Positions 43,542-55,998 of a stretch of DNA of 64,000 nucleotides are shown here, in pieces (position 1 is the stretch's first letter; the number at the start of each line of letters is the position of its first letter). The notes under the pieces were generated by a model. That model was not told the origin of the DNA. It ran no database searches and was given only the letters and a program-made list of their open reading frames with translations. The stretch comes from Phytoseiulus persimilis. Taxonomy: Eukaryota > Arthropoda > Arachnida > Mesostigmata > Phytoseiidae. The stretch is taken from the NCBI GenBank assembly GCA_037576195.1, contig CM075102.1, forward strand, positions 18,224,745-18,288,744, in the 5' to 3' direction. Both the position numbers and the translations under genes were made by a program.

Positions 43542-46500
43542 GGCCTAACACTCGTTCTCGTGGGCCCAACTCTGCTCGATCTCGCGGACATTTTTGGAGT
43601 TTCGGTGCGCCAGATCACCTACGTGTCTTCAGCGAATGATCTGGGGCTTTTCATCGGTTCAGCTCTGGGTGAGCAGCGAACAACGCATTAGGACTTTCAG
43701 TTTGAGAATCGGAGAGGAAATTTCCGGTCATTGCAGAAGAGTCCAACGTTCCTGTGGAAAGCCGTGCACTCTTGAACTGACGCAGAGAAATTATGTGGGG
43801 TCTCCCATGTGTTCTTTCAACGTTAAAAGCATATTTGAAAATTGTAGCACGGAATGACTGCAGCCAGCGACTTTAAATTAGTACAGAATCATTGCGATTC
43901 TCGTTGTGAAATTTCCTGATTGGTAACGCCCTCCGCTAATGAACCGTCCAGAGTTCCGCTATCCAGAACTGGTGGAATTTTTTCATGACGTAATCTGGTC
44001 GCCGCTCAGAACATACAGCGTCAACAGATTACGTCGCTTATAGCTGGAAGAGAGGAGCCACCGGAGTGCCGACGAAATTTCCCCAAAGTCTTCCTTTCGC
44101 GGAATCAATCCACTATTTTGGGAAAGATTCGGAACGCGAGACTGCAGTAGAGCGAATCCGGGCGTACGAGTCGATTTTGTTCGCCCTGGCAAGTGGGGTC
44201 GTTTTTGACATACGCGTTTTTCCTCAGCTCTGATCATCTTCAAATACATCAGCGCTCAAAAAGTTCTGATATGCGTTATCTCGTCGATTGGGATCGCGAA
44301 CATCCTCGTGCCGCGCGGAGGATCGCCTTCCGTGACGGCTGCGTTGACATTCTATATCGGCATGGGCGTGGGGATCGCTGAAATCGGTGAGTAATTATCC
44401 CTTGTTGGAGACTTTCACTCGAAAGAAATACCCCGACCATCGGGTATTTCGTATGGGGCCCGACAGCGCAGAATAATTGAATGCGATGATGAATTATCTC
44501 ACAGCTCCTTCAGAAAAAGAGGGGACTGAAAATGATTCGGTTCCGCAGGAACGTACGTCTGGATCATGGGTCTTTGGTTCGACAACATTGCCCCGCTAAC
44601 TCAAATGCTTCACCTTTCCTACGGGATTGGAGCGTTCATGTCGCCCTTGATTGCGGAACCTTATCTCAGGCACCACGAGTGAGTAGAAAGATTCTGTTTT
44701 CAAGAACAAACGTGTCTGTTGATAAACACCACCAGCGGCGTGATTATAAAAATACACAAGGAGCTCCCGGAACGCGCGCTTCCATTCCGTGGGTTCGACA
44801 CAAATAAAAATGACCCGACCGATGTTCTATTTGATAGCGTTCACGCGTAGTCGACAATGAGCTGGGCGCGATGAAACCGTCCTCCGAACCCAGCATCAAC
44901 GCAACCATGCATTCGTCACTGTGTCGAAATGGGATTTCTTTCGGCTGTCGATAAGCACAGAGCTTCCTGCTGTCCAACGGCAGATGTGGGTGCCAAAAGC
45001 CGTTTTTTTCCGCTGAGCGAAGTTGGCTTCCGTAGTGCTATTGGTGACGGAACATGTAATCCATGGCATAGGCCTTCACCGATGCATGGGATAATTTGAT
45101 CAGAAATCGTTGTTGCGGTTTTTGTTGTCATGAATAATTCGAGCATCGATGTAATGACAGTGATAGAAGGGCAAAAACTGGGAGCATAATCGGTTATCCG
45201 GGGATTTCCGCCGGCGATTTGAAATTCCTCCAGCAAACAGATCAACCATGACGACATATCTGGAATGTCCGCGCTTTGAATCGAGTTTTTCTCGAGGAAC
45301 GGAATCTCGTCGAAATCAGAGGGCATTTTTTCGACTCCAAACACAGGAGGGTCAAGCACGATTAAAAAAAAAAAACATAATAACTCAGCGGTGTCCGATC
45401 TCTGAGGGAATTGATGAAACCCTCTGAATAGGCCTTGTTGGTCACAACCCCCTTGAAGCGTACGCAGCGTTCTTCGATCGCCAACTTTCCGCGGTGTCGT
45501 ATTTAGTAGTTCCGAGCGAAAGAACTCATCGGAGGTAAACTCCAAGGGAGGAAAACATGCCAACGGAATGAAGGAGCGCTCGACCCCGGCGGTGGTCCGA
45601 ATCCGGATCACATTCCGGAAACATTCCTGCGTTCTTGGGCACGTTTCTAAACTTGACCAGAAGGTTGATCTGACAATATTTCTCGGGGGCTACGCAGGTG
45701 ATTGCGGGGTCGACCTGATCCTACTTTTGGGGTCATTGAGGTGGCTCCGGGATCGACAGCCGGTGCCCAGGGGCTCGGTGAGGCTGGGGATTTTGAGAAC
45801 CACTGCTCTAAATACTATTCCGATTCAGGTGTTGTCATGACGTAAAATGTTGCTTTGCAGGGAAGATCCAGACAAGCCTATTTTCAACTCGACAGAAGTA
45901 AACAACACGGAATTTTTAGATTATTTCTTGGACGGCGAGTTCGATAATTCCAGCTACGTTGACTCTCTTCCGAGCTTCGCTGCGGAATCCCAAGTGTACA
46001 TCCCGTACGCTCTGATCGGTAAGCTAGAATTGTTATCAAGCAGGAGCCACGAAGTCGCCTTGATGGTTCTTCGCTTAGCAATGGATCAATGATCGCTGCG
46101 GAGAGTGGTTTCTGACAGCGGTGTTGACAGCATCCGCAACCAATCATTATCTCAATTGAGTCGGCGCTGCCGAAATGCCAACAGACCGCTAACACGGCTC
46201 GAAAAAACACACGCACAGATGCACGCGCTCATTTATACACTCGTTCAGTTCATTGTCACTCGATGGAATCTCGCGCTCACAGATGTGACATTCACTGATC
46301 GCGAGGCGTCTTCGAGGCGTACACCGCGGCCAGTGTAGCGCCCACGCGGTAACGATGCGTCGTTCACTTCGTGGTGGCAATCGTAGCGCAGCCTCACCGT
46401 TGACAGAATGAGCCGAACACTTATCGTTGATAATCGCTTCGATCTAACTTCCCAGAAGAATCATAGATATAAGCGATAAGCATGGGTTCATCTGGAGATC

Positions 46501-47477
46501 AATAATATATGTTGGCACATGCGCCAGAATACTTCTGACAACGTCCCAAATGTACAATCCAAACCGGAGCTTTGTTGGGAAATCCTTACGTTTGGATTTG
46601 GCATCGACTGACACAGTAGATAATGTCGATCGCGACGCTCATCACTAAAAGATCATCGGAGTGTTGTGTCAGGAAATCGTTTCTGTTCTTCGGGACACAG
46701 ATGGAACAATGACTGAGGGAACGATCTCGTTTGTCCACAGGTTGCTTCGCGCTGTTCAATGCGACTCTGATGCTCGTTTCCTTTTGTTTCGACCCCACCG
46801 ACGTCAAACCCGAGAAGCCAGCCGAAGAGGAACATGCTAGAGTGCCCACAACGAAAGCCTACCAATGGACTTTGGTGACATTGGTGGGCTTCTACATCAT
46901 GGTTTTGATAGTGATCGAGGTGATTGTCGGGAAATTCCTCTTGGCCTACGCCGTGCACCACTACAAAGTCGAGCGATCGATCGGTGCTTATCTGGTGTCG
47001 TTGTTCTACATTGGCTTCACCTCAGGTCGAGTGTTTGCTGTGCCGTTATCTCTGAAGTTCTCTCCGATGCAAATGATGACCGCAGCGCAAACAGCACTGA
47101 TGACGTCAGCGGCTTGTCTGACGTTTTTGGACACGAACCAAAACATTTTGTGGATCTGCTCCTTCACCTTGGGACTCTCGTTGTCACCGCTGTTCGGCTG
47201 TTCAACGGCTTGGCTCTCCTCACAAGTGACTCTGTCGCATGACTTCATGTCGATCATTATGACGATCGCTACGTTCGGAGCCGTCGGACCTCCGTTCGTG
47301 GTGGGCAGTTTCGTGGAAACTCATCCTTTCGTTCTCATGTATTTCGTACTGTTAGCTGCATGCTGTGTGGTTGTGACAGCTTCGATTCTGAGCTGCACGG
47401 CAGCGATGCATAGAAGGACCTATCGTCGATGTCCAGTGGCCGCTAACGAAGAGCTGCACAAGTTGAGCGATGCATGA
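43542..47477 (+). CDS. MFSD4: MFSD4-type major facilitator (sodium-dependent glucose transporter 1-like)
   Basis: Five exons with consistent phases: 43542-43668, 44228-44386, 44549-44678, 45861-46018 and 46741-47477 (stop); 436 residues visible. The first reads GLTLVLVGPTLLDLADIFGV and then SSANDLGLFIGSALG, matching the MFSD4/NaGLT1 pattern GPTLLDL...LIGSALG. Later exons supply helices (TAALTFYIGMGVGIAEIG; GTYVWIMGLWFDNIAPLTQM) and an extracellular loop with N-glycosylation sites (NST, NNT, NSS). The last exon has about six helices, including SLFYIGFTSGRVFAVPLS and TLGLSLSPLFGCSTAWLS. Family members are 12-helix plasma-membrane transporters linked to sugar uptake. The first exon (initiator Met and start of helix 1) was not found; it must end in phase 0 upstream of 43542. 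Intron 4 (44679-45860) carries a decayed hAT MITE. Confidence 0.9.
45641..45805 (+). mobile_element. Decayed hAT-type MITE in an MFSD4 intron
   Basis: The right end, CCAGGGGCTCGGTGAGGCTGGGGATTTTGAGAACCACTG in sense, closely follows the right end of the 35634-35838 element (CCTAGGGGGTCGATGGG... ending TTTGAGAACCACTG). The left end survives only as TTTCTAAACTTG, a damaged version of the terminus. The 8 bp after the right end are CTCTAAAT, but no matching left copy remains. Confidence 0.65.
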
Positions 47478-50400
47478 AAGGGCTCAGTTCAGCGTTGCCC
47501 AGCAGAGGAGCAACCTCATGTCGGGACAGATTCCGGATCCAAAGATCTGCGTGTAAACTTTATTCGCTATTGAAACTCTACTAATTACTGTACCGCACCC
47601 TCGACTGAGCTTCATGGGCTAATCGATAAGAAAAAAGACGTGGCCATGCACGATTGTGGAAACCACCAAACCGCGCTTTCTAGATATCACACTGCGCGGT
47701 TTCACTGTATATAGGTTTTGCAATAGAACTGATCATCTAGAATGATCGTTCAGGCTGAACTGTGGGGGACAGTCAGCACTCCGAGATCTGATGCGAAACA
47801 TGGGACTCCTGCGAATCATTTATTCTATTCATGGGCGACATCTGAGAGCGCTAGTCGGATCATTTAGGAGAGCCATGGCTGGAGCGAATCATCCTCGTAC
47901 ACTCGTTCCTCTGCCCCAGCGCTTCTGATGCATTCCCAGCTCCCACCAGCACGTCACGACGAACCACCCGATCGAGCCTCGCACGACAAGTCTCAACAAT
48001 CGCGCTCTGGGTTTGGGCATCGATGTGTCTACGCAGTTCCGTAAACGCTCGAAATATTTCTCAGAGTTGTTTTCCCCAAACCAAAGGTCCTTGTCAGTTG
48101 CACTCATGGGACAACAAAAGGAGCATTATTCCGCTCCGATCATTCATAAAATCCCGCAATTGATCACTCATATCTTTAGTTCACTCTCCTGCGTTTCCCG
48201 CATTGACGTTTCATATCGTTAGCGACAGAAGCTACCGCTTGCTGATGGGAGTTTCCCGTGATGTATTCGTCCCTTTCGAGCCTGGCACTGGATATCGATG
48301 GGCTCATTTGAGCCCATCAGAGTGAGCGCGAACGACTCGCTCATTCTGGGTGCAAGCAAGATCTGCCGTCAACGATCAGAAAAGTTGATTGGATCGAGCA
48401 TTCACATCAACGATTCCAACCCTGAATCCCGCTCATGGAGAAATCTTCTTCAATTGAATGAGAGTCAACGGGCGCAGTGGTCCGTGGCTCATTCTCGTCG
48501 CCTGCGTTGTGAATTCGAATAAACGCTCATGTGGTGAATCAAGCAGTCAGTCGGTCAATGTCCAGTGGGAAGCTTACTTTCTCATCCCATACCTTGACAT
48601 TCATCTCAACCGTACCATCAACACTACTGAAATGAACGGTGCCCCAATGGGTGCACTGACCATCAGTAATCACTAAGCTTATATTCAGGCTATACGATGG
48701 AAGTGTATAGTTCCATAGTTGAAACTAACCTGTCATCAGGACGCCCAACTCTCGATGATGGTAACTATCTGCCAATATCGAGGATTCTCCGAGCAGGCTC
48801 AACCCAGGGCTGGCCCAGCCTCGAGCGAGGAAAGGGAGCCATCCCTGTTCCATAATCCTCATTGATTGGGGAAGAGCTCTTCGAGCGCGGGTCTCCAGGT
48901 GCGGAATCGATTGATGAACCCGCGCTTTCTCCGGCGCCGTGAACTGTTCGTTCCTCTGGGCATCGTATTTCATGCAGCTCCTCTTCCAATGATTTCAAGG
49001 CATGGGAATTGATTCCTCCCGGGTTTCTCCTCATACTCTTCCAAACATTACCTGTCACTTACTCGAGTAGATCCTATGGGGAAGTAGTTTCCGTCAATAC
49101 GGTTGATGGCGAGCGAGAGGGTGCATTCCTGACGGACGGAGATTCGTGCTGGACATATTTCTGAAGGAACGCTGTGCACGAAAGCCAGGCGATGAACTCC
49201 GGAATGAGGACCAGACGAGAAGACCCAGGGTCCAGAAGAGAATTTAGCTCTCCGGGTGTGTTACATACCTCTACATGATGCTTGCTCCGCGCAAACCGGG
49301 CATTGATGGGGATTTCCAACCGCAATCGCCCCCGTCATCAGTTTCCACCTTCAACAAGGTTTCCTTCGTAGGTGGTTGGCTCTTTCCCGGGCTCCTCTGA
49401 TGGCGTACTGAAAGTAGCGATCGGGCTCCTTGGAATCCGCCCTCTTGTGGTTCTGCCTTAACGGCACAACTTGTGCAGTTGGTCGTGCTGTTAACCTTTC
49501 ACCAACAAAAAGCTGAGATGGAAAACCTGATAAAAATGTGGGAAAGCTCCCGGGAAACCTGATGAAGGTGATACTTGACGCATTTTGAGCGCCATCGAGA
49601 ACATCGAAAACCCCAAAATAACGGTCTCGCCGAGATTCCATTCGGAAGATTGATTTTGACGGCGGAATGTGCCAGACTCGGTCGATGTTCACTCTTGATC
49701 TTGAGAACCGACAAAGGTTTCTCAAAAACTCTAGACTCATCAGATCCGCTTGGCCACGAATCTCTGGCATCCTCCTTTGCTGTAATATCTGCGTTCCGAG
49801 TTGGAATATGATACTGAAACGTCGCATGAGCGATATCATTGGGGATCTCTGGGGCCAACGCTGACAGCTCGCGCTCTCGGCTTCCCGGATCCGATAGAAT
49901 CAGTTTCAGGGATTCTGAAAGCGGCACCGACTTCGGAGGCAAGGACTGCGAGGAGCCAACATCCGGTTCGAACCCGACATTGATAAGGCATATGGGATTC
50001 ATTCGCGACGATTCCTACCGAAGCTCGAGCGTAAGCCTCGTGTGCTACATCACTAGCAACGGCTACGATTCCGGAACAGTATCATCTCTATCGATAGGGG
50101 GGCACTCGCGAAAATCACGACATTCTCCGCACCGAAGGAGGGGAAGCGAGGAATGGGCGACGCTCAAACGCCTTTAAGAGCGGAAGTTTCAACTTCAGTT
50201 TCTGATGTTTATGCTTCCAGTCGTGCTTCCGTTGCCTGTGATACGTTAGCAGTTTCGACGGATGGGTCAAAACCAGTGCTCTTGTTACTTGGAGACGCTT
50301 CGAACGCTATGGCTTCGGAAGAAGGAGCAGGTGAAAATGCAAGTTTCGAGAAGAAAACGTGTCGCTGCAGAACTCATCGACGCTGTGTTCCAGTACAATG

Positions 50401-51071
50401 AGGACGTCGTGTGCACTCTGGTGGGAGCAAATCGAGAAAATCTACGATCGTTCACCAATGGACAGCAAGAACCGGTTTTCGATCATCCTAACGCGGAGGA
50501 ACCCGGAGGGGAATCCTCAGCTGTGAGAACACCTGCAGTGTGCTCGCCCCCATCGACAAATATGGGGATAGGAAGAGATCGAGAATGAGAGGGAACTTCA
50601 AATGGGGCATCACAGAAATCGGCAATCAGGCGATGAGAATTAAATCTCTGAGCCAATCGGAAGCCCTACATCGACAGTGCCCAGCTTTTTCGAGGAATGT
50701 TTAAACGTCCAGGATCTATCCAGGCGACATCAGAAATCAAGCCATGCAGCTCTTTTTGGAATCTCTAGACGACCCGAGTGAAGGCCGAACTCCGTGATGA
50801 CAGGTGGCTTTTCCTTATATCGTTGGACGCAGAATATCGGCCCTGTCGGATATGATCGGAGGAAAAAAGACAGCATTCTTAAGTTTCGCCTCAATAAATA
50901 ACTTTTACTACCCATTTCCAACTCCGTTCATCATTGATGGCCACTACCTAGGACTCGCTGCTCGTTATCTTCTGCGGCCTTCGAATCGCTCTCGGTCGAA
51001 CGATCACTTACGTTCTCCGCAAAGCATCCGGCTGAATGAAGTTGTTTTTTACATTGAAATGCCCCGACTGA
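47478..51071. other. Intergenic stretch without a recognised gene
   Basis: It lies between the convergent MFSD4-type and nuclear receptor genes and so holds both 3' ends. A near-perfect 22-bp palindrome is at 48297-48318. A minus-strand frame at 49499-50002 and a plus-strand frame at 50262-50588 (RRKRVAAELIDAVFQYNEDV) are moderately coding-like but lack motifs or a clear gene model. Confidence 0.4.
48297..48318. repeat. 22-bp perfect inverted repeat
   Basis: GATGGGCTCA, two T residues, then TGAGCCCATC. The arms are exact reverse complements. It could form a small hairpin or be a dimeric protein-binding site, or be chance. Confidence 0.6.
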
Positions 51072-52933
51072 TCATATTGACGGTTCCGTTCTGTTCGATA
51101 CGTCCCATGGAGTCACCGAAAGCGAACCAGACAGGTTCCGGCTCCTGGGCACGATGACGTTCTCGTGGAACTTCCAACGAGGCATCGAAGGCGTCTCTAT
51201 CAGGTCCTGTTGAGCGAGTCGGTCCCGAATTTCCTTCGTTTCCTCCTCTGTCAACTTCATATCAAACTCCTGATGATACTCAGCCACCTCGCGAAGGTCC
51301 GGCAACTTGAGCAGGATCCTGGCATAAATCGCTTTGTAGGTATCCGGATGGCGGAAGCGGAGGTATCTCCGAAGTAGCATCAGGTACTTCTCTTGCTCAA
51401 GAGCTATGTGGCCGTTGTCTAGAAGTCCCTTGCGGTCTCCGCAATGAAGCGAAATCGCCATGAGGATCGTGTAGATGATATTGTCCCGCTCCGGGATGGC
51501 CTGCCGCATGGTTTTGACGAACCGCTTATGTTTCTCTATGAGGAGATCATCGTCAACGAATTCCCGCACGTCCTCAAAGTAAACCAGAGCTTCGTCTACG
51601 TCCCTCGGCTGGTCGTGCGATAGAACCCAGCCTTTCAATCGGTCGTCGTAGGCGTACGCGCTCCTCAGGAAAAGCATCTCTAGGACTGAAGACCTGAGTA
51701 ACGTCTCTCTGTCGGCCAGAATCGGTATCGCTTGGAACGATGAGAGCGTTTGTGAGAAGTGGGAAAACTGCTTGATCACCGAGAAAAATAGGTGCAGGAC
51801 GTAGCTTCGAGTGACCATCTGCCGGGACTGAAGTGCTTCCAAGTGGTGGGAGCAATGTTGGTAAGTATTAACTAGTTCTTCAATCAACGCTACGTCTTCA
51901 GATCTGAGATCAGATGACACTGATGAAGGCGATGCGGCTTCTAATGTAGTTGTGGAGACGCTCGCTGTGGCTGCTGAAGATGAGGTTGCGCGTGCTGCGG
52001 AGGGTGTTGGCGTGGTGGTGGAGATGACGTGAACGGGAGTCGTTGCCTCCAGAGAACGGATGTTTGGGGATGACTTCGCGACGAGCAGCCTCTGCTTCCG
52101 TTCAAGGCGTGATTTAAGCAACTGCGTCCTCTCCTCCTCGGTCATCACCCAACCCTTCTCCATCCCGATCTCGTTGCATTTTCGAAACCGACAGAACTGA
52201 CAACATTTCCTGCGAAGCAAGAACATGAGTTATTCGGATGCTCTCCGAAACGAGGCGCGGGGGCGTTGCTCGGGACATGAGATTTTAGTTTTGACGTCGG
52301 ATTTTGTGAGCACCGACCTGGAAGTTATGGTGATTTCGCAGCGACCCTCGTACGGGCACTGGAAATTTTTGTACGCTTCGTTTTGCACGGACCGTCGGAA
52401 GAAGGCCTTGCAACTATCACATGAGATCCCGCCGAAATGATAAGATTTCGCTCTGTCACCGCACACGCCGCATACCTTGGCGGGCTTCTGAAATGAACGA
52501 AGTCAAAAAAAATAGGAAAGGAGGAAAGCATCGAAGCTCGAGCTTTCCTGATCGGATTCCTAAGCGTTCTCACAATGGAATTTGAGGAACTTCCCGGAGG
52601 AACTCCTCCGCGGGGAGGAGGTGAAATACCTTTCCCGGTGAGCTATGATGAGACTGGTGGGGTTGCTGAGCTGGTTGATGCAGGTGTTGCTGTGCTGGAT
52701 GACTATAATGACGAGAGGGAGAGCTCGGGGACGGATCAGATGAGAGCGAAGTGAACGGAGGTGGCGGCGTTCGAGAGCCGTGGGTCGAGGGGAAAGCTCC
52801 GAAGTGGAAGCTAGATCCCTGTTGACCACGACCGCCAAGCAGCTTCGCGTCGAATTCCGCCAACGATGTCGAACTTTGACTCCGATGGAGCGACCCGCCA
52901 AGCAGAGAAACGCCGTCGACTCCTACCAATGAA
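51072..52933 (-). CDS. Nuclear receptor, HR97/NR1-like (5' end incomplete)
   Basis: Three exons on the minus strand: about 52933-52630 (Ser/Pro/His/Gln-rich A/B region), 52487-52318, and 52209-51072 with the stop. Junction phases agree (0, then 2). The DNA-binding domain starts KPAKVCGVCGDRAKSYHFGG, has the P-box CDSCKAFF, and its second finger ends RKCCQFCRFRKCNEIGMEKG, with all eight zinc cysteines. The last exon holds a basic hinge, a Ser/Thr/Ala linker and a ligand-binding domain with the helix 3-5 signature (ILADRETLLRSSVLEMLFLR) and a helix 10/11 region (LLKLPDLREVAEYHQEF). The DSCKAFFRR P-box and GMEKGWVMTEEER favour the arthropod HR97/HR96-like NR1 groups over other receptors. No clear AF-2 motif (two hydrophobics, x, Glu, two hydrophobics) was seen in the last 30 residues, so it may lack ligand-dependent activation or have a further 3' exon. 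The start codon lies upstream of 52933. Confidence 0.9.
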
Positions 52934-53608
52934 CTGGAGGGAAGATCCCCAATTTTCAGTGCGGTTACTGCCAGAGGGGAGAGCCCTGTAAGAATAAGAC
53001 CGGACGTGAGATTCCCCTCCTGACTTGTTGCCCAGAGAAGCAGCGCTCTTCGATTGCGCCGAACAAGTGTTATCGAGAGACTCTCGGGTCTGTTTGGTGG
53101 TGCTACGCATGTTTGCAAGGAGCGCTGCCTCAATCTCAGGCATTCCGGTGGGTGCGAAGACAATGCTGATGCCAATCTACTGCAATGCTGCTATCTTTGA
53201 TTTCGTTCCAGTCCCGGTGTCTCCCGGAGCTCGTCCTTCAAATACCCTAACAACCAGGAATGCGCCCCCGCATTCGTTGGGTGGCTTCTATCACAATTGA
53301 GGCACGTCCAGGGGCGGACGCCTGAGAAAAGAGGTCTGAGAGCCCGACCCTCAAACAGCTCATGTCCATGGAAATTATCCCGGACTTGAGAGAGCATGCT
53401 CACGGTCCGCCCCGCGGCTCGACACGGTGTCAACGCGGCCGGTCTGTCCCCGTGCCTGGAGGTCAGAAGAGTCCGCCGCGACCTGTGTTAAGATGTCGGA
53501 GATTTTCATATGCCGCGCGCTGATTCAATCGTCGGGATAAGGACCGTCTGACTCACAAGGAAACCCGGCGTTTCCGAATCTAAAGCACACTCGGACCAGG
53601 GTGACTTT

Positions 53609-54013
53609 GTGAACTGTGCTCAACTGAAGGCGATAAACTGTTACGGCTTCTCCGACTGCCAAACGATAAGCGGAATGCCCATCCAGCAGATGAGCGACTC
53701 TGATTCGAAGATCACGGAAGATGATAAGAGTCCGCAGCTCGACGGCAGAATCTCACTCCGATTGAACGGACGCGAAGACGATCGCTCTTCTGAAGTTGAG
53801 GTGTCGTCGTCGACAGCAGACTTGATACGCTGGACAACCTCCATGGGATTGCCATTTTTCGGGTATTGCTGGACGCGCGACCGAGAAATGTGAGTTGGGA
53901 TGAAAGCTTCGACGATCGCCCTGACCCGCGTCTCCGAGAAACTTACGGAGAACGAGGTTGCCAAGCTGAAGTATGCTGTGGGGCACGAACACTTATGCAA
54001 GCACCTCACATAG
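53609..54013 (+). other. Exon-like open segment interrupted by one TGA
   Basis: An open frame ends at TGA 53891-53893 and resumes in the same frame with ATG at 53900, running 37 codons to TAG at 54011-54013. The first part is acidic (DSDSKITEDDKSPQLDG) and ends STADLIRWTTSMGL. The second reads RVSEKLTENEVAKLKYAVG, an amphipathic helix pair faintly like a death-effector fold. GTGAGT overlaps the TGA, so the first part could instead be an exon ending at 53888. No family can be assigned. Confidence 0.3.
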
Positions 54014-54190
54014 GGGTGATTTAATGGAGAGCTGCCATTTCCACTGAGCAAGAGCTGGTTCTCTCCAAAATCATCGGCCTAGTCAAGCCACCAATCCGGT
54101 AAATCGGTGCTCGGGAGAAAACAGGTCGCACCGCGCTTCAGAGAGCCACTTGTGGACAGCTGCGCAGCACGTCGAAAGTGTCTTTAGCAG

Positions 54191-54271
54191 TTTCCCGCGA
54201 CAGATTTGTTAGGGCACTCCATCAACGTCTCGTTCGAGCCCGCCCTGGACCCGACGATCGCGAAGTCTTAA
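54191..54271 (+). other. Possible short terminal exon
   Basis: After a good acceptor (GTGTCTTTAGCAG) an open segment of 26 codons reads FPATDLLGHSINVSFEPALD and ends TIAKS-stop. It may be the last exon of a plus-strand gene that includes the segment at 53609-54013. The link is only positional. Confidence 0.25.
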
Positions 54272-55998
54272 TTGTATGGCGGCAAGATTGAATTAGCACT
54301 CTATCAGCTTGTGTTAGAATTGAGAAGGAACGAAAGGTATGCGATCCAAGTTTGCCATAACTTAGCTTTAAGAGCTGCGTGATTCAAGTCTGCTCGGGAG
54401 ATATTGCCACAGCCTTTCGGAAGCATCTAAAAGCCTCCGCCGCGACCCGCAGAGATATATGCGCTAATGCGCCGGATGCACCAGAGGCACAGTTTCAGTT
54501 CGGAGATCAGAGCGTGAGCCAGAGTTTCAATCGCTACCACCGGCAGTCCAGCTGACCTCTTGAACCTCTCCTCCGAGTATGGCGTCCATGGTCCCGATAG
54601 TTCTTCGAACTCCGAGATTAAATCTCTGGTTCCGCAGGCTGCGATGACGAGAGCACGCCGGAGGCACGATTTTCGAACAGGTGGCGCCATTGTCCTTGTT
54701 GAAGAAGGAGGCGGAGCGACGGTAGTTTGTTCAACTGGGAAGCTTGACTCGACTGGAACGCGGACTTACGGCTCGGAATCAAATTCGCGTCCTGCATTTC
54801 GTTCACACGATTTATAATCAGCGAATATTAGATCTGCTGCCCGCCCCTCATGAATGTGTAAATCGACATTTTGATTGCTGCCATCGATCTGTCCGGTCCA
54901 CCGCGACTAGTCTCGATGAGCCATCAAAGTCCGTCAAAACAGGAGTCCGCTAAACTCCAGCCCCATGAACGTACCTCAGATAGACGCTTGGTTACTAAGT
55001 TCCGCTGTTGTCTCGTTGTTTCATCCGCACGAGGCCGCCTGGTCCAGGCGGATGACAAGAGGACCCCTGGACCTCCTCTCGGACTGCGCATGCTGCTGTG
55101 CATATACTTCTCCTATCTTCAACGCGGACGAGCAGTATTCTCTGATTCCTTTCATTCTCGGGAAAGAACAGGCTAGGGTAACGGAAATTTCCGTCCTGCA
55201 TTGATATCGTCGAGTATCGGAGAGCACCAGGATCCGGTTCACGGGAACTCAGGTTCCGCGAAAATTTGGCGAGCGCGTGCCACGCAGCGAACTCCGAGCA
55301 GGTCTTGACCGCGGCACGTACTCATGAAGTTGATTGATTCGGCTATAAGATGTTAGTGTATCGCAGCGGCGGTTGCACCAAGACGGCAGCTTGAACGTCG
55401 TGATAACGCGAGGTGGAAGGGCTGGAGTCGCTCATCGAATTATTCTCGTCAGACCACTTCGAGAGCGGATGAGTTCGGGTTGGTCGGGGCCCATGTTGCT
55501 CCTGTGGCACGATTGACGCCGCGGCCCGGTTGACGGGCACCCGGAACTCTCTTGTATCACAGCGGCAGTTAAGCTACCCAGACTGAGGAGCAGTTACGGC
55601 TGCTCTGAGCGGAAAACGATGCAATCGAATTCCGGAAATAATTAACCAGATTCCGAGTGAGTACTGAATCGTCCTCTCGAGCGTGGATGTAAAGCCTCAT
55701 GTCTAGTAAAGCCTCAAGCGCTGCTGACTCAGTCTCCGATTCCTCCACCCTGAATCTATTATTAACGAAAGGAGGCGAGCGATGGCAAACTGATCGAATA
55801 AAATGAGGAACATGTGACGATATATCCGAGTAAGACATCATACAAGCCCAGTCTTTTCGGCCATGATGGCGAAAGTCGCGAGAATGCCATCACTAGAGCT
55901 GAGGAATGCACGCATTGATAATTAATCCTCACACATCAATCCATTCATCTGGAGGTGAATGCATGATTAGATTGATGAATCATGCATCACTGCCATGG

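Noticed and set aside
49950-49990. tRNA B-box-like GGTTCGAACCC
   Set aside because: No A-box at the right distance and no cloverleaf could be drawn on either strand.
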